The notes below the pieces were generated by a model, which was not told where the DNA came from, did no database searches, and saw nothing but the letters and a program-made list of their open reading frames with translations. A program made the position numbers and the translations under genes. A DNA stretch of 64,000 nucleotides from Flavobacteriales bacterium (GTDB lineage Bacteria > Bacteroidota > Bacteroidia > Flavobacteriales_C > GCA-002722245). Below, piece by piece: positions 62,911 to 64,000 of the stretch (the stretch's first letter is position 1; each line of letters starts with the position of its first letter). The stretch lies in assembly GCA_002717515.1 (NCBI GenBank), contig PBEC01000010.1, forward strand, positions 48,682 to 112,681, written 5' to 3'.

Positions 62911-63679
62911 CATAACAGATAGTTTGTCCTCATTTCAACCAATTACATTGAAAGAGATGGATGGTGTGAGTTTGATGAATAGAACAGATACAAAATTTGT
63001 GTTTGAAGCGGATTTACTGCCTAAAATTTTGGAAGAGGCCAGTCCTTTTTACAGAAGCTTAGAAATTTCCAATAAAAGGTATGCTAATTACAAGACCGAT
63101 TATTTTGACTCTTTAGACTTTGGGCTTTATAACGCTCACCATAATTCAAAACTCAATAGATACAAAATAAGGTATCGAGAATACATCGGTTCAGATTTAT
63201 CCTTCCTGGAAGTTAAGTTTAAAAACAATAAAGGAAAGACTTTGAAATCCAGGATACAATCCTGGGTGGATACAGAGGAAATCTCTGACTCTGATAACGA
63301 TTTTTTAAAAGATAAAACTCCTTTTTATCGTGAGAATTTAATGCATATTCTTACGAATAATTTCAGTAGAATTACATTGGTTTCCAAAACGGATAAAGAA
63401 AGACTTACCATTGATTTTTCCTTACAGTTTTTAAAGGAAGATAAGTTAAAACAATTGGGTAATTTAGCAATTGCTGAAGTAAAGCAGGAAAAAGTAGATA
63501 GAGATTCTAAAGTAATGTCTATTTTAAAAAAACATCAAATTAGAGAGGCAAGTTTTAGTAAATACGCTACTGGAGCTGCTTTATTGAATCCTGATTTGAA
63601 ATACAATAAATTCAAGAAGAACTTTTTATACTTAAACAAAATACACTTAAATGGAAATATTTGGAATACCGTTGTTTGA
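62882..63679 (+). CDS. VTC-domain protein (polyphosphate polymerase-like)
   Basis: A 265-residue protein; ATG 62882 or 62888 may be used. VTC-fold tunnel motifs rich in Arg and Lys are present: NRTDTKFVFE near 33, YFDSLDFGLYNAHH, the RYKIRYREY strand, FLEVKFKNNKGKTLKSR and late IAEVKQEK. In yeast the VTC4 tunnel makes polyphosphate from ATP; in bacteria the activity of such proteins is mostly untested. No SPX domain or membrane segment is present. Placed between the beta-helix lipoprotein and DUF4956 genes, a layout recurrent in bacteria. Confidence 0.85.
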   Translation: MNMERKLLNNITDSLSSFQPITLKEMDGVSLMNRTDTKFVFEADLLPKILEEASPFYRSLEISNKRYANYKTDYFDSLDFGLYNAHHNSKLNRYKIRYREYIGSDLSFLEVKFKNNKGKTLKSRIQSWVDTEEISDSDNDFLKDKTPFYRENLMHILTNNFSRITLVSKTDKERLTIDFSLQFLKEDKLKQLGNLAIAEVKQEKVDRDSKVMSILKKHQIREASFSKYATGAALLNPDLKYNKFKKNFLYLNKIHLNGNIWNTVV

Positions 63680-63680
63680 C

Positions 63681-64000
63681 ATGGAAGATTTTGGAAAATT
63701 ATTTTTCAAATTCGGAATCGATTTAATTTTCCTATTCATAACCGTAAGATTTGTTTTTTACAGAAATAATAGAGACAAAGACTATTTGTTTACGTTCTTT
63801 ATGTTCAATTTATTAACCTTTTTTATCTGTGTCCTCTTAAGAAAGGTACCAATGGAAATGGGATTTGCAATGGGGCTTTTTGCTGTTTTTGGTATTTTAA
63901 GATATCGAACAGAAGCTCTTCCAATAAAGGAAATGACTTATTTGTTTATTGTCATTGGATTGGCCATGATAAATGCCTTGACAAACAAATCTATAAGTAT
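63681..64000 (+). CDS. DUF4956 membrane protein, 5' part (3' end outside window)
   Basis: The ATG at 63681 starts 1 nt after the VTC stop, and the frame stays open for 106 codons to the window edge. At least three membrane segments are visible (about 9-26, 36-53, 60-75, and probably 84-100). The conserved DUF4956 stretch GLFAVFGILRYRTEALPIKEMTYLF is clear at about 67-91. The family accompanies VTC-domain proteins and is of unknown function; a membrane partner or channel for the VTC product is a reasonable guess. Confidence 0.85.
   Translation, partial: MEDFGKLFFKFGIDLIFLFITVRFVFYRNNRDKDYLFTFFMFNLLTFFICVLLRKVPMEMGFAMGLFAVFGILRYRTEALPIKEMTYLFIVIGLAMINALTNKSIS

Overview
The window is a contiguous, gene-dense, AT-rich stretch of a chromosome from a member of the Bacteroidota, most likely Flavobacteriales; I cannot fix the family. 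Pointers to this group are a fused lpxC/fabZ gene in an lpxD-lpxC/fabZ-lpxA-efp block, PorX (type IX secretion response regulator/PglZ protein), a protease with a type IX sorting domain, a DUF3127 protein, DUF5686 and VTC/DUF4956 genes, and promoters of the Bacteroidota -7 type (TAnnTTTG). I count thirteen exact TAnnTTTG matches just upstream of gene starts, usually with 15-23 nt between the element and the start. No insertion sequence, phage, CRISPR array or rRNA operon is visible; the only RNA gene seen is tRNA-Leu(UAG). No gap between genes exceeds 300 bases.

Layout. 1-8.6 kb: end of recQ, a DUF3127 protein with an SSB-like tip, tRNA-Leu, tig-clpP-clpX (protein folding and degradation), a phosphosugar isomerase, lipB, a serine hydrolase and a small conserved protein. 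8.6-16.4 kb: TPR protein, glutamate dehydrogenase, bactofilin, then a group suggestive of low-oxygen or nitrosative stress (universal stress protein, unknown protein, hemerythrin/RIC-like protein, B12-dependent class II ribonucleotide reductase). 16.5-19.8 kb: tlyA, a Cys-rich protein coupled to a methyltransferase, and a GAF-SpoIIE phosphatase. 19.9-25 kb: lipid A/fatty acid genes with efp and an HD hydrolase on the minus strand, back to back with porX-tsaE-ald on the plus strand. 28-32 kb: pseudouridine synthase, PASTA protein, calcium-motif outer-membrane protein, LOG protein.

32.4-44.3 kb: a minus-strand chain of overlapping or closely spaced genes: asnB, glycosyltransferase, Wza-like lipoprotein, Wzc-like tyrosine kinase, rfbC, a WecA-like transferase, a lytic transglycosylase and uvrA. 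This is a polysaccharide assembly and export locus followed by wall and repair genes. 44.3-50.5 kb: ECF sigma factor with a membrane protein ending in a TonB-C-like domain, a DUF5686 outer-membrane protein, and an orphan response regulator with an MscS channel. 50.6-55.9 kb: secreted protease and menF-menD-menA (menaquinone).

56-59.7 kb is the most unusual part: an SGNH hydrolase divergent from a NodU/SxtI-type carbamoyltransferase, a 49-residue DUF5989 membrane protein and an SxtJ-type membrane protein. Each side of the divergent promoter carries a copy of an identical 21-bp element with a palindromic core. The window closes with a glycosyltransferase and a beta-helix lipoprotein/VTC/DUF4956 module cut by the right edge.
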